Shown: piece by piece, positions 1-7,118 of the stretch
How positions within the stretch are numbered: the first letter of the stretch is position 1
Layout of the letters: each line of letters opens with the position of its first letter
NCBI GenBank assembly: GCA_963854815.1
Contig: CAWLAN010000068.1
Location: 1-14,497, forward strand
Length of the DNA stretch: 14,497 nucleotides
Direction of reading: 5' to 3'
From: UBA1146 sp963854815
GTDB taxonomy: Bacteria > Planctomycetota > UBA8108 > UBA1146
Notes under the pieces: generated by a model
Told to the model about the DNA's origin: nothing
Databases searched by the model: none
Seen by the model: the letters and a program-made list of their open reading frames with translations, nothing else
Position numbers and translations under genes: made by a program

Positions 1-33
1 CACCCATCGGTACAATTGCCCACATCATCGTAG

Positions 34-66
34 TCTTCTGCGGAAGATCCGCGTCCCGAACGGGAC
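34..66. other. two small inverted repeats upstream of the pilus ATPase gene
   Basis: Two short perfect inverted repeats stand back to back: TCTTC/GAAGA around a 4-nt loop (34-47) and GTCCCG/CGGGAC around AA (53-66). No T-run follows, so they are not a convincing intrinsic terminator. They could be mRNA leader structure or an operator, or chance. The Shine-Dalgarno GGGAG for the next gene follows at 87-91. Confidence 0.25.
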
Positions 67-96
67 CCTCAACCCGCGCATCTCCCGGGAGACGAC

Positions 97-1194
97 ATGG
101 AATTCCACGAAATGCTACGCCGGATGGTTCAGGAGAAAGCTTCCGATCTCTTCATCAAGGTGGGGTGTCCACCCTCCTTGAGAGTTGACGGTGTCGTGCG
201 TTTCATGGATTGCGAGGAGATCGCACCCAGAGATGCCCAGGAGATCCTGGAGATCGTCCAGGATGCACGCCCCGAAGCACTTCCCCAGAAACTGGATGTC
301 GACACCTCGTATGATCTTCCCGGTATTGGGCGTTTCCGTGTCAATATCCTCCACCAGCGTGGGCATCTGGGATTCGTATTCCGCCACGTTACGGAGACGG
401 TTCCTTCCTTCGAAGAATTGAATCTACCTGCTGAGACTCTCATCCGTCTGGCCCAGCAAAAACGTGGATTGGTGCTGGTGACGGGAAACACCGGATCCGG
501 AAAGTCGACGACCCTTGCATCGATGGTGAACTACATCAATGAGACCGTCAATCGTCACATCATCACGGTCGAAGATCCGATCGAATTCACTTTCCGTGAC
601 AAGAAGTCGATCATCGATCAACGTGAAGTAGGAATCGACACCGAGTCCTTCCCCATCGCCCTGCGCCATTCGCTGCGTCAGAGCCCTGACGTGATTCTCA
701 TCGGAGAGATGCGAGATCGGGAGACGATGGAAGCGGCCATCGCTGCCGCGGAGACGGGGCATCTGGTGCTCTCGACCCTTCACACCGTGAACGCCGTGCA
801 GACCGTCGAACGGATCATCCACTTCTTCCCTCCACATCAGCATGATCTGATCCGACTGCAACTGTCGCTGGTGCTCTCGGGGGTGGTTTGCCAGAGGCTC
901 GTACCGCTCAAGGACGAGGCGGGACGGATTCCCTCTCTGGAACTGATGATCAACAGCCCGACGGTCAGGGAGATGCTACGAGAAGGTCGTACCCACGAGC
1001 TCGGGAACGCTCTTCGCGAGGGTGAGCACTACGGTTGCTGTACCTTCAACCAGTCGCTGAGAAATTTATATCAGGCAGACCGGATCACCCTGGATGAAGC
1101 GCTTGCCTACTCGGATTTCCCCGACGAACTGCAACTCGAGCTGCGCGGAGTAGTCAAAGGGTCTGCCATGGGGGACTTCGACTTCGACTACTAA
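97..1194 (+). CDS. pilU: PilT/PilU-family type IV pilus ATPase, PilU-like
   Basis: Cytoplasmic hexameric ATPase of the type IV pilus machine, expected to power or assist pilus retraction (twitching, surface sensing, DNA uptake). At 365 aa it is full length for the family. Visible motifs are Walker A GNTGSGKST (residues 130-138), Asp box TVEDPIEF (about 157-164), Walker B VILIGEMRDRE (199-209) and His box GHLVLSTLHT (221-230). The stretch QREVGIDTESF (176-185 region) and the later CTFNQSL resemble PilU more than PilT, which usually has GRDTHSF and TLDQSL. The C-terminus is acidic (GDFDFDY). ATG at 97 is preceded by GGGAG at 87-91. No other pilus gene lies in the window, so whether a separate PilT exists cannot be seen. 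The family call is firm; PilU rather than PilT is a motif-level judgement. Confidence 0.93.
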   Translation: MEFHEMLRRMVQEKASDLFIKVGCPPSLRVDGVVRFMDCEEIAPRDAQEILEIVQDARPEALPQKLDVDTSYDLPGIGRFRVNILHQRGHLGFVFRHVTETVPSFEELNLPAETLIRLAQQKRGLVLVTGNTGSGKSTTLASMVNYINETVNRHIITVEDPIEFTFRDKKSIIDQREVGIDTESFPIALRHSLRQSPDVILIGEMRDRETMEAAIAAAETGHLVLSTLHTVNAVQTVERIIHFFPPHQHDLIRLQLSLVLSGVVCQRLVPLKDEAGRIPSLELMINSPTVREMLREGRTHELGNALREGEHYGCCTFNQSLRNLYQADRITLDEALAYSDFPDELQLELRGVVKGSAMGDFDFDY

Positions 1195-1259
1195 CCCTCA
1201 AGTGTGCTGGGGTCGAGGTTCGGTTCGCGTTATCCTCCGGTGGATTGGGAGGATGCCGC

Positions 1260-1994
1260 GTGGCGACGCTCGTCATCGATATCGGTAATACACTGCTTTC
1301 CTGGCGCTTTCGGGATCGGTCGGGCGATCTTCGCTTCGGTACCGCATCGCACCGGGCCATCTCGGATGCTCTCGATGACCTTCCCGAGGCGCAGACGATC
1401 GCCATCTCCTCTGTGCAGCCAGCCCATGAAGGTGAACTCGAGAACTGGCTCGAGCATTCTGGCTGCTGCGAACCCATCTGGATTCGAAGTGGTGCTGACC
1501 TGGCGTCCAACGTGCTCACCGATGAGCCGCAAAATACCGGCGCTGATCGTGCTCTCTGTGCTCTGGCCTGGGGTGCGGTGAGCGAGGGTCATCCAGCAGT
1601 GATCATCGACGCTGGCAGTGCCGTCACCGTCGATGCGGTGAGCGCAGATGGACAACTGCTGGGGGGGTGGATCGCACCAGGATTGCACTCGCTGGCAATC
1701 GGTCTCCAGCGGGCAGTTCCATCACTTCCCAGTGCTGGCGAGGCGAGTGATGAGGATGCATGGGGCAAGGATTCCAGTTGCTCCATCCGGGGAGGAATTG
1801 ACACGCTGTTCATCGGGGGGGTGGCGGCGCTTCGTGATCGCGTGCTGGCGGGGCTCGGCGCTGATGCCATGACGGTGGTGACCGGCGGAGATTCACAGTT
1901 ACTGGTCGCTTCTGTCCCGGGAGTGATCCACAAGCCCCAGTTGGTACTCGATGGCCTGGAAGTGTTGCTGAGCGGAAACCGTGAAGATGCCTGA
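1260..1994 (+). CDS. coaX: type III pantothenate kinase (CoaX)
   Basis: Phosphorylates pantothenate with ATP, the first step of coenzyme A synthesis; cytosolic, usually dimeric. The 244 aa from GTG 1260 match the family length. Motifs are the N-terminal phosphate-binding DIGNT (residues 7-11), GADR (94-97, the GxDR motif that carries the catalytic Asp), DAGSAVTVD (117-125, the family's DxGTAxTxD) and LGGWIAPG (134-141). GTG 1260 was chosen because GGGAGGA at 1247-1253 sits 6 nt before it; the in-frame TTG at 1245 lies inside that Shine-Dalgarno site and would add five residues. The 3' end overlaps the next gene by up to 14 nt, suggesting translational coupling. The gene holds two runs of seven G (1661-1667 and 1815-1821) that keep the frame open as read. 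The 65 nt between the pilus ATPase and this gene show no clear terminator or promoter. Confidence 0.93.
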   Translation: MATLVIDIGNTLLSWRFRDRSGDLRFGTASHRAISDALDDLPEAQTIAISSVQPAHEGELENWLEHSGCCEPIWIRSGADLASNVLTDEPQNTGADRALCALAWGAVSEGHPAVIIDAGSAVTVDAVSADGQLLGGWIAPGLHSLAIGLQRAVPSLPSAGEASDEDAWGKDSSCSIRGGIDTLFIGGVAALRDRVLAGLGADAMTVVTGGDSQLLVASVPGVIHKPQLVLDGLEVLLSGNREDA

Positions 1995-3102
1995 TATCAC
2001 GGTGGAAGGACTGACAGGACCGGGTCGAGCGGCCCTTCACGCGGTACTCCTGGACGGCAAAGGAAGTGCCTCCATCATCGATCAGGCCTTCTGCGGCAGG
2101 GGCCTCTCACCTCACGGAACCATCCTCGATGCCGATGGGGATGTGATCGATGACGCGATCCTCATCGAGTGGCCCGGTGAAGCAGAGCGATTCGTTCTGA
2201 CCCTGCACGGGAGTCCATTCATCCGGGACCGCGTTATCGAACGACTGATGCAACTGGGAGCATCCGCTGCGCCCTCCACTGCCCGACTGTGGCCAGCTCG
2301 AGGCCAGAAGTGTTGCAACAAGGTGCGAGAGGAAGCCTTACTGGCTCTACCAACAGCCCTCAGCCACCAGGCCTGTGCATTTCTGCTCGAACAGGCTTCC
2401 GAGCGTGGATTTTCGGGTTGGCTCGCGCGAAGTGTCGAGCAAGGTGTTGTCCGTCAAGAACTCGATGAGTTACTCCGCCTGTCTGATGTCGGCATCGGAA
2501 TGCTGGTCGCTGCTCGCGTGGTGCTGGCAGGAGAGCCCAATGCCGGTAAGAGCACCCTTTTCAACGTGTTGACGGGGCACCAGCGGGTGATCACCTCGCA
2601 CCTACCCGGCACCACCAGGGATCTGATCGAAGAAGAAATGTGCTTGCTGGGATTTCCGATCCAGTTGGTCGACGGGGCAGGCTTGAGATCCGCCGCCGGC
2701 GAGGTGGAACGAGAAGGGGTTCGACGGATGGAAGCAGCGATGGAGGCTGCAGATCTCGTCGTCTATCTGGTGCCTCCAGGAGCGGTGGAGCCGGTTGCAG
2801 GAATGAAGGGAACTCCTCGGGGGAGAACCCTTGTTATTCATAGCCGCCGCGATGAGGATCCCGGGGGTGAGATCGCTGGTCTGGGGATCTCTTCGGTCAC
2901 TGCAGAAGGGTTGCCACAGTTGCAAGAGCGAATCCTGCAGGAGATCTACGGTGACGATCGGAATCTCACTGGAAGAGCCTGCCCCTTTCTTCCGGGCCAC
3001 AGGGATCTGCTGATGGAACTCAGATCCGCACTTGATGCCGACCAGGATCCTGTGGATATCTTACGCCACTATCCCACCAGCGAGATGGGAGCACACCGCT
3101 GA
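1981..3102 (+). CDS. divergent MnmE/TrmE-like GTPase lacking G4 and the C-terminal cysteine
   Basis: Resembles MnmE, the folate- and GTP-binding enzyme that modifies wobble uridine of tRNA with MnmG, but is short (373 aa against about 450) and degenerate. The N-terminal part (about 1-98) follows the MnmE folate-binding domain, including a DADGDVIDDAIL stretch and LHGS (75-78), but the SYTGED segment is not recognisable. The G domain has G1 GEPNAGKS (184-191), G2 TTRD (211-214) and G3 DGAG (231-234, normally DTAG). The G4 NKxD is replaced by HSRRD (287-291). The family's C-terminal CxGK-type catalytic cysteine motif is missing; the protein ends in MGAHR. GTG 1981 or ATG 1987 can start it; both lie inside the end of coaX. 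It overlaps pyrB by one base (TGATG). It may be a paralogue that has lost tRNA-modifying chemistry, or a lineage-specific MnmE form. Family membership is well supported; function is not. Confidence 0.8.
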   Translation: MKMPDITVEGLTGPGRAALHAVLLDGKGSASIIDQAFCGRGLSPHGTILDADGDVIDDAILIEWPGEAERFVLTLHGSPFIRDRVIERLMQLGASAAPSTARLWPARGQKCCNKVREEALLALPTALSHQACAFLLEQASERGFSGWLARSVEQGVVRQELDELLRLSDVGIGMLVAARVVLAGEPNAGKSTLFNVLTGHQRVITSHLPGTTRDLIEEEMCLLGFPIQLVDGAGLRSAAGEVEREGVRRMEAAMEAADLVVYLVPPGAVEPVAGMKGTPRGRTLVIHSRRDEDPGGEIAGLGISSVTAEGLPQLQERILQEIYGDDRNLTGRACPFLPGHRDLLMELRSALDADQDPVDILRHYPTSEMGAHR

Positions 3103-4016
3103 TGAAAGCTGCCCAGAGGGATCTGGTAGAACTGTCCGATCTCTCTGCCGAGTCGATTCGGGAGATCCTCGAGCGAGCGATCTTCTTGAGTCAGCAACCT
3201 GGCCCCATCTCAGGCGAGCGGGTGCGCCATGTCGGATTGCTCTTCTCTGAACCGAGCACCCGCACGGTTCTATCGTTCAAGGCCGCGTCCGATCGCCTCG
3301 GAGTTCATGTGCTCGAGGTCCAGGCGGGGACTTCGAGCCTCATCAAAGGTGAAACCATCATCGATACGGCACGAACTCTCGAAGCGATGGGGGCTGGGGC
3401 CATCGTGGTGCGTGATTCGGGGGAAGAGACAGCTCGGCAACTCTCCCAGCAGTGCCGAGCCGGGATCATCAATGCCGGTGGAGGGATCAAGGCGCATCCG
3501 AGCCAGGGTCTGCTCGATGCATACACCCTGGTCGATGAGTTCGGTCAACTCGAGGGGAAGCGAATCGGAATCGTCGGGGACATTCTTCACAGCCGTGTGG
3601 CTCGCAGCGATCTGATCGCATTTCGGGCGCTCGGCGCAGAAGTGGTGCTGGTGGCGCCGCCTTCCTTACAAGACGAGACTCTCGAGCAGGAGGGAGTCGT
3701 ACTCGAGAGTGATCTCGATACGGTCCTTCCCCATCTCGATGCGATCCAGATGTTACGCATCCAGCACGAGAGAATGGAAGACGGTCGCTTCGGAAACCTG
3801 GAGGATTACATCGAGTCCTATCAACTCGATCTCGCTCGAATGGAACGGGCGCGGGAATCACTGGTTGTGATGCATCCGGGCCCGCTGAACCGTGGCGTCG
3901 AGATTTCCAGCGAAGTGGCCGATGGCGAGAGATCGAGAATCTATGCCCAGGTGGCCGCTGGTGTGCCGGTCCGGATGGCGTTACTGGAGCGCGCTCTGGG
4001 TGGTCTCGCCGGATGA
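3102..4016 (+). CDS. pyrB: aspartate carbamoyltransferase catalytic chain
   Basis: Condenses carbamoyl phosphate and L-aspartate to N-carbamoyl-aspartate, the committed step of de novo pyrimidine synthesis; the catalytic chain normally forms trimers. At 304 aa it is full length. Signatures are SEPSTRT (residues 49-55, carbamoyl-phosphate binding), an HPSQGLLD stretch (132-139, usually HPTQALLD), GDILHSRVARS (159-169) and HPGPLNRGVEI (258-268). ATG 3102 overlaps the stop of the GTPase gene by one base (TGATG), which implies coupled translation. No pyrI regulatory chain or pyrC follows; the next gene is a small membrane protein. This leaves open whether the enzyme is allosterically controlled. 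It is distinguished from ornithine carbamoyltransferase by the overall PyrB-type spacing and the HPGPLNRGVE C-terminal block. Confidence 0.95.
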   Translation: MKAAQRDLVELSDLSAESIREILERAIFLSQQPGPISGERVRHVGLLFSEPSTRTVLSFKAASDRLGVHVLEVQAGTSSLIKGETIIDTARTLEAMGAGAIVVRDSGEETARQLSQQCRAGIINAGGGIKAHPSQGLLDAYTLVDEFGQLEGKRIGIVGDILHSRVARSDLIAFRALGAEVVLVAPPSLQDETLEQEGVVLESDLDTVLPHLDAIQMLRIQHERMEDGRFGNLEDYIESYQLDLARMERARESLVVMHPGPLNRGVEISSEVADGERSRIYAQVAAGVPVRMALLERALGGLAG

Positions 4017-4029
4017 GCAGGTTACGTCG

Positions 4030-4395
4030 ATGACCTCCGCTGCTCGCTGGCTACCGTGGATTGCTCTGGTGCTGGCGGCTGCTGGGGCGATGGTGCCGGG
4101 GGATCGTCTGGCACAGTGGATTCCGGAAGTTCTGACAGAACCTGGTCGCGATGAGGTGATGCATGCAGTGGGGTTCTTCATCTTGACGCTCTGTTTTCGC
4201 GGATGGCGTGGGCCCTCGGCCCCACCGGCACGGTGGATTCCCGGAGCGATGGTGATCTTGATGCTGTTTGCTCTCGTTCACGAGGGAGTTCAGCGGTGGA
4301 TTCCAGGTCGTGCACTCTCGACGGGCGATCTTGTCGCCGATGGGATCGGGATCGCTGTCGGAGTCGCTTTTTGCCTTCTCTTGAAGTCTCCATAA
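4030..4395 (+). CDS. VanZ-like small membrane protein
   Basis: A 121-aa integral membrane protein with four hydrophobic segments: about residues 7-23, 44-57, 70-85 and 102-119. VanZ-family hallmarks are present: DEVMHAVGFF (about 41-50) matches the D-K-x-x-H-x-x-x-F helix start, and HEGVQRWIPGRALSTGDL followed by ADGIGIAVG matches the family's E-x-x-Q-x-x-x-P-G-R-x-x-x-x-D-l-x-x-N-x-x-G segment. Here H-E-G-V-Q is kept, and the usual Asn near the end is Asp. VanZ itself gives low-level teicoplanin resistance in enterococci; most homologues have no known role, and none is claimed here. ATG 4030 gives the usual compact form; a longer reading back to 3892 would overlap pyrB by over 100 nt. It follows pyrB by 13 nt and probably shares its transcript. 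Confidence 0.82.
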   Translation: MTSAARWLPWIALVLAAAGAMVPGDRLAQWIPEVLTEPGRDEVMHAVGFFILTLCFRGWRGPSAPPARWIPGAMVILMLFALVHEGVQRWIPGRALSTGDLVADGIGIAVGVAFCLLLKSP

Positions 4396-4638
4396 ATAGT
4401 CTGATTTTGTCTGAATAGTCGCCTTGTGGATGCGTCATCTATCCGGGAACGGGTCTTTGGTGACTCTTTCGCCGTTTCGTGCGTGTCTCTGGCGGGTGCC
4501 CTTGCGAGGCCATAGGTGGTATTCTGGATACGGATCCATGGTCGGGACCACGATGAGACTCTGACGGAGGATCGCATCCGTGTGCGCGGGGGAAGTCTAC
4601 CGCCATGCAGTGCCTCCGGTTCGCGTGGTCGAATCGAG
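4396..4638. other. intergenic region before the repeat-protein gene
   Basis: About 240 nt with no gene I can support. No T-tract hairpin is seen after the VanZ-like gene. A small inverted repeat TGGTC-GG-GACCA lies at 4539-4550. A GGAGG at 4566-4570 stands 11 nt before an in-frame GTG (4582), which is an alternative, longer start for the downstream gene. I see no promoter with two good boxes. Confidence 0.4.
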
Positions 4639-6567
4639 ATGGGAGCATCCAAGTTGATCAGACTCCATGAATTCTGGATCGCGCCGCTCAGTTGCCTCGT
4701 CGTCGGCGGGCTCTTCATCAGCGCTGGTCTCCAGGCCCAGACTCCTGGGCGAGGGACATCCATCCGTCCAGCGACCTCGCAGGTTCGCCCCCAGTCGAGG
4801 CCAACGGTGCGTCCGTCGAGGCCGCAGGTTCGCCCCCAGTCGAGGCCAACGGTGCGTCCGTCGAGGCCGCAGGTTCGCCCCCAGTCGAGGCCAACGGTGC
4901 GTCCGTCGAGGCCGCAGGTTCGCCCCCAGTCGAGGCCAACGGTGCGTCCGTCGAGGCCGCAGGTTCGCCCCCAGTCGAGGCCAACGGTACGTCCGTCGAG
5001 ACCGACCGTGCGCCTCTCGAGGCCGCAGGTTCGCCCCCAGTCGAGGCCAACGGTGCGTCCCTCGACGCCACAGGTTCGCCCCCAGTCGAGACCGACCGTG
5101 CGTCCCTCGACGCCACAGGTTCGCCCCCAGTCGAGGCCGACGGTTCGCCCTTCCACTTCTGTGCGTCGCCCGACGGGTTCAGGAATATCGGCCACCGCCT
5201 CAGGGAATACCGGCAGCGCCATCTACGTACGGGGAACCGTGGTGCCGTCCTCGAATCAGCGCAACTCGGTGCGCACCAGGTCACGAGCACCGATCGTCCT
5301 GCATCGTCCAGAGGTCACTCCGTCACCGCGACCGGCTACCAAACCGTTGCCGGCGTTTCGGACCGATACCCGCGGTGAACGTAGAGAATTACTGGGTACT
5401 GTCACCATCACAGGTGGCGGTCGTGACTCGAACCGATCCGTGACCCGACTGCTCAAACCGTCTCGTCCGACCCGCGATCTGATCGACCGTATTTCGCGGC
5501 CCAGGGAGACTGCCAAACCCCGTGTCGTGACCTTCACCAAACCGGTCAGACCCGTGTCGCTGACGCCCTCTTCGAGGAAACCGGGAGGAATCGTGGTCGG
5601 ATCGGGCCCGGTCCCGCCCTTCCCTTCGACGGGAGGAACGGTGACAAATACCGGGGGTGTGGCGCCGATCACCTCCACCTACTGCGCACCTGTACCCTGG
5701 TGGTGTCAGCCGATCTACAACACCGGCTATTACGGTTCTTCCTGGGGGTATTACGGACCGGTCTGGACTTATCCCTGGTCGGCCGGTTGTTGGAGTCCCT
5801 GGTACCTCAACGATCCGACACCCTGGTGTCATGCCTGGGCGTTCCCGTGGGTGTGCTATTCCAGTTACAACCTGGTCTGGTGGCATCATGGTTACTGGAG
5901 CAATTACGGCTCCTCGCGGGTATGGACTTCGCGCTACTGGGGCAACAGCGGCTACGACTCCTACAGTGAGCCGATTGTCGTCTACGATTCAGACGACGAT
6001 GAATACATCCCTGAACCGGAGTTGATCGATCGAGAAGAGTTCCGGGCAGCTCTATGTGACGGTTTCCATCGCCTCTCGCAGGGTGATCCGGTCGGCGCCC
6101 TGCCGCTGCTCGATTCGGCGCTCGAGGGTCTTTCGGATGTGGGTATGCCGTGGTTGCTGAGGTCGGTGGCACGTCTTCTGTGCGATGATCTCGACGGTGC
6201 CGAGGCGGACCTGACGATTGCCATCGAACTGGATCCCTCGCTTCTTCTGGTTCGCTGGCAAGAAGATGAGATCCTCGGTGGTGAGATCGACTCCGTACGT
6301 GAGCAACTCTGGTCTCGACTGGAGATGATTCCCGAGGATGCACCGGCGGCTTTGATGCTTGGAACCCTCGCACTCCTCTCGGAGTCGGTCCCCGATGCTC
6401 CAGCCCGCGGTGCGATCTCTGAGGTGCTCCTCGCCGGGCAGGGCAACGCGGCGACCGTCGCGGTTCATGGAGTGTTGCGTGGCGAGACGACGGCCGAAAT
6501 GCTATCGCCGGCGGCGGCCTGGCTCGAGGATCCAGACTGTTCAGGACTGCTGGAGGCGATCCCCTAG
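4639..6567 (+). CDS. secreted repeat protein: Pro/Arg repeats, Trp/Tyr-rich middle, TPR-like C-terminus
   Basis: No characterised family recognised. From ATG 4639 it is 642 aa with four parts. (a) A signal peptide: hydrophobic core about residues 12-31, possible cleavage after A33. (b) Eight units of a 15-residue Pro/Arg/Ser repeat (QVRPQSRPTVRPS plus RP or TP) at about 48-174, basic and surely disordered. (c) A low-complexity linker, then an aromatic segment (about 348-438) with 15 Trp, many Tyr and five Cys, followed by an acidic DSDDDEYIPEPE patch. (d) A helical C-terminus (about 465-642) with TPR-like periodicity such as GDPVGALPLLDSAL and GAEADLTIAIELDP. The architecture suggests an envelope or periplasmic protein, with the TPR part for binding partners; this is inference. 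GTG 4582, 11 nt behind GGAGG, is a plausible longer start; 4639 has a weak ribosome site but gives a normal signal peptide. Confidence 0.8.
   Translation: MGASKLIRLHEFWIAPLSCLVVGGLFISAGLQAQTPGRGTSIRPATSQVRPQSRPTVRPSRPQVRPQSRPTVRPSRPQVRPQSRPTVRPSRPQVRPQSRPTVRPSRPQVRPQSRPTVRPSRPTVRLSRPQVRPQSRPTVRPSTPQVRPQSRPTVRPSTPQVRPQSRPTVRPSTSVRRPTGSGISATASGNTGSAIYVRGTVVPSSNQRNSVRTRSRAPIVLHRPEVTPSPRPATKPLPAFRTDTRGERRELLGTVTITGGGRDSNRSVTRLLKPSRPTRDLIDRISRPRETAKPRVVTFTKPVRPVSLTPSSRKPGGIVVGSGPVPPFPSTGGTVTNTGGVAPITSTYCAPVPWWCQPIYNTGYYGSSWGYYGPVWTYPWSAGCWSPWYLNDPTPWCHAWAFPWVCYSSYNLVWWHHGYWSNYGSSRVWTSRYWGNSGYDSYSEPIVVYDSDDDEYIPEPELIDREEFRAALCDGFHRLSQGDPVGALPLLDSALEGLSDVGMPWLLRSVARLLCDDLDGAEADLTIAIELDPSLLLVRWQEDEILGGEIDSVREQLWSRLEMIPEDAPAALMLGTLALLSESVPDAPARGAISEVLLAGQGNAATVAVHGVLRGETTAEMLSPAAAWLEDPDCSGLLEAIP
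4780..5160 (+). repeat. 45-nt coding minisatellite, eight copies
   Basis: Direct repeats of 45 nt begin at 4780, 4825, 4870, 4915, 4960, 5026, 5071 and 5116. The first four are identical base for base. Unit 5 carries two changes and is followed by an extra 21-nt half-unit (5005-5025). Units 6-8 drift progressively, the last most. The unit is a multiple of three, so copy-number changes would keep the frame. The pattern of identical copies at one end and decayed copies at the other indicates recent tandem expansion by slippage or unequal exchange. The unit has no stop in any frame, so all six frames are open here. Confidence 0.95.
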
Positions 6568-6641
6568 TTTCTCGATGTTTGCTCTGCTTCCATACCTCGT
6601 CTCCCGCAGTGTCGGGATTCGGGCAATCTCCCGTTGGTACA

Positions 6642-6650
6642 TGTTATGAT
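6642..6650 (+). promoter_or_regulatory. extended -10 promoter candidate for the salvage operon
   Basis: TGT-TATGAT forms an extended -10 element (TGn plus a 5/6 match to TATAAT) about 20 nt before the cytidine deaminase GTG. No good -35 box stands at 16-18 nt, which is tolerable for an extended -10 promoter. It lies in the only sizeable gap (6568-6670) between the repeat protein and the three salvage genes. It is a sequence match only. Confidence 0.4.
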
Positions 6651-6670
6651 CGCCACCGAAGGGGGGAGCC

Positions 6671-7114
6671 GTGGTTGCGGACCCGACAGGACCGTTCGAT
6701 CCGGATTCCCTGTTCGAGATGGCTCGTCAGCAGGTTGACCATGCGCGGGCACCCTATTCCGGTCTCCAGGTCGGTGCAGCGTTGTGGAGTGATTCCAGGG
6801 TATTTGGCGGCTGCAACGTCGAGAATGCCAGTTACGGGCTCACCATCTGTGCTGAACGAGGTGCCGTGATGAACTGGGCTGCTGCTGGCAGCCCAGGTGC
6901 CCCTTCGGCGATCGCCATCGTCGCGAGGAATGCCAGAGGTGACTGGGTGGCTGCTATGCCGTGCGGGGCGTGTCGACAGGTTCTCTCCGAACTTCCCGGT
7001 TCCTCCGAACTCCAGGTGTGGATCTGGAAAGGTCAAGAAGGAGAATCGGTAGCGCTTGGCGAACTTCTTCCGCGCGCCTTCGGGCCGGCAGATCTCACGG
7101 GGAGAGAGGACTAG
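6671..7114 (+). CDS. cdd: cytidine deaminase
   Basis: Hydrolytically deaminates cytidine and deoxycytidine to uridine and deoxyuridine with a zinc-bound water; cytosolic, first step of pyrimidine salvage. At 147 aa it has the small tetrameric-type length. Substrate-binding NVENASYG starts at residue 49. The catalytic C-A-E-R is at 60-63 with Cys60 as zinc ligand and Glu62 as proton shuttle. PCGACRQ (97-103) supplies the other two cysteine ligands, 98 and 101. CAER is followed by GA where TA or VA is commoner. GTG 6671 is preceded by a G-rich ribosome site (GGGGGGAG, 6661-6668). The next gene starts 4 nt after its TAG. Confidence 0.94.
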   Translation: MVADPTGPFDPDSLFEMARQQVDHARAPYSGLQVGAALWSDSRVFGGCNVENASYGLTICAERGAVMNWAAAGSPGAPSAIAIVARNARGDWVAAMPCGACRQVLSELPGSSELQVWIWKGQEGESVALGELLPRAFGPADLTGRED

Positions 7115-7118
7115 CTCG

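Noticed and set aside
3892..4029. Extended N-terminus of the VanZ-like protein reaching back into pyrB
   Set aside because: It would overlap pyrB by over 100 nt, and the extra residues are not membrane-like or family-like; ATG 4030 gives the normal form.
4780..5160. CRISPR array
   Set aside because: The repeats are directly abutting with no spacers and are in frame in a coding sequence.
4290..5222. Long open frame on the minus strand through the repeat array (repeats of the RTVGLDWGRTCG type)
   Set aside because: The 45-nt unit lacks stops in all frames, so every frame is open here. The plus-strand frame has a signal peptide and runs on through a structured C-terminus; the minus frame does not extend into recognisable sequence.
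4692..5378. Plus-strand frame with GSPPVEANGASVEAA repeats
   Set aside because: Another shadow of the stop-free repeat. It ends soon after the array, and the flanks look random.
6612..6634. Intrinsic terminator after the repeat-protein gene (CGGGA...TCCCG)
   Set aside because: A 5-bp stem with a loop of about 11 nt and no T-run is too weak.
6634..6655. Sigma-54 promoter (TTGGTAC...) before cdd
   Set aside because: The -24 GG is there, but no GC appears 10 nt downstream; the extended -10 TGTTATGAT explains the site better.
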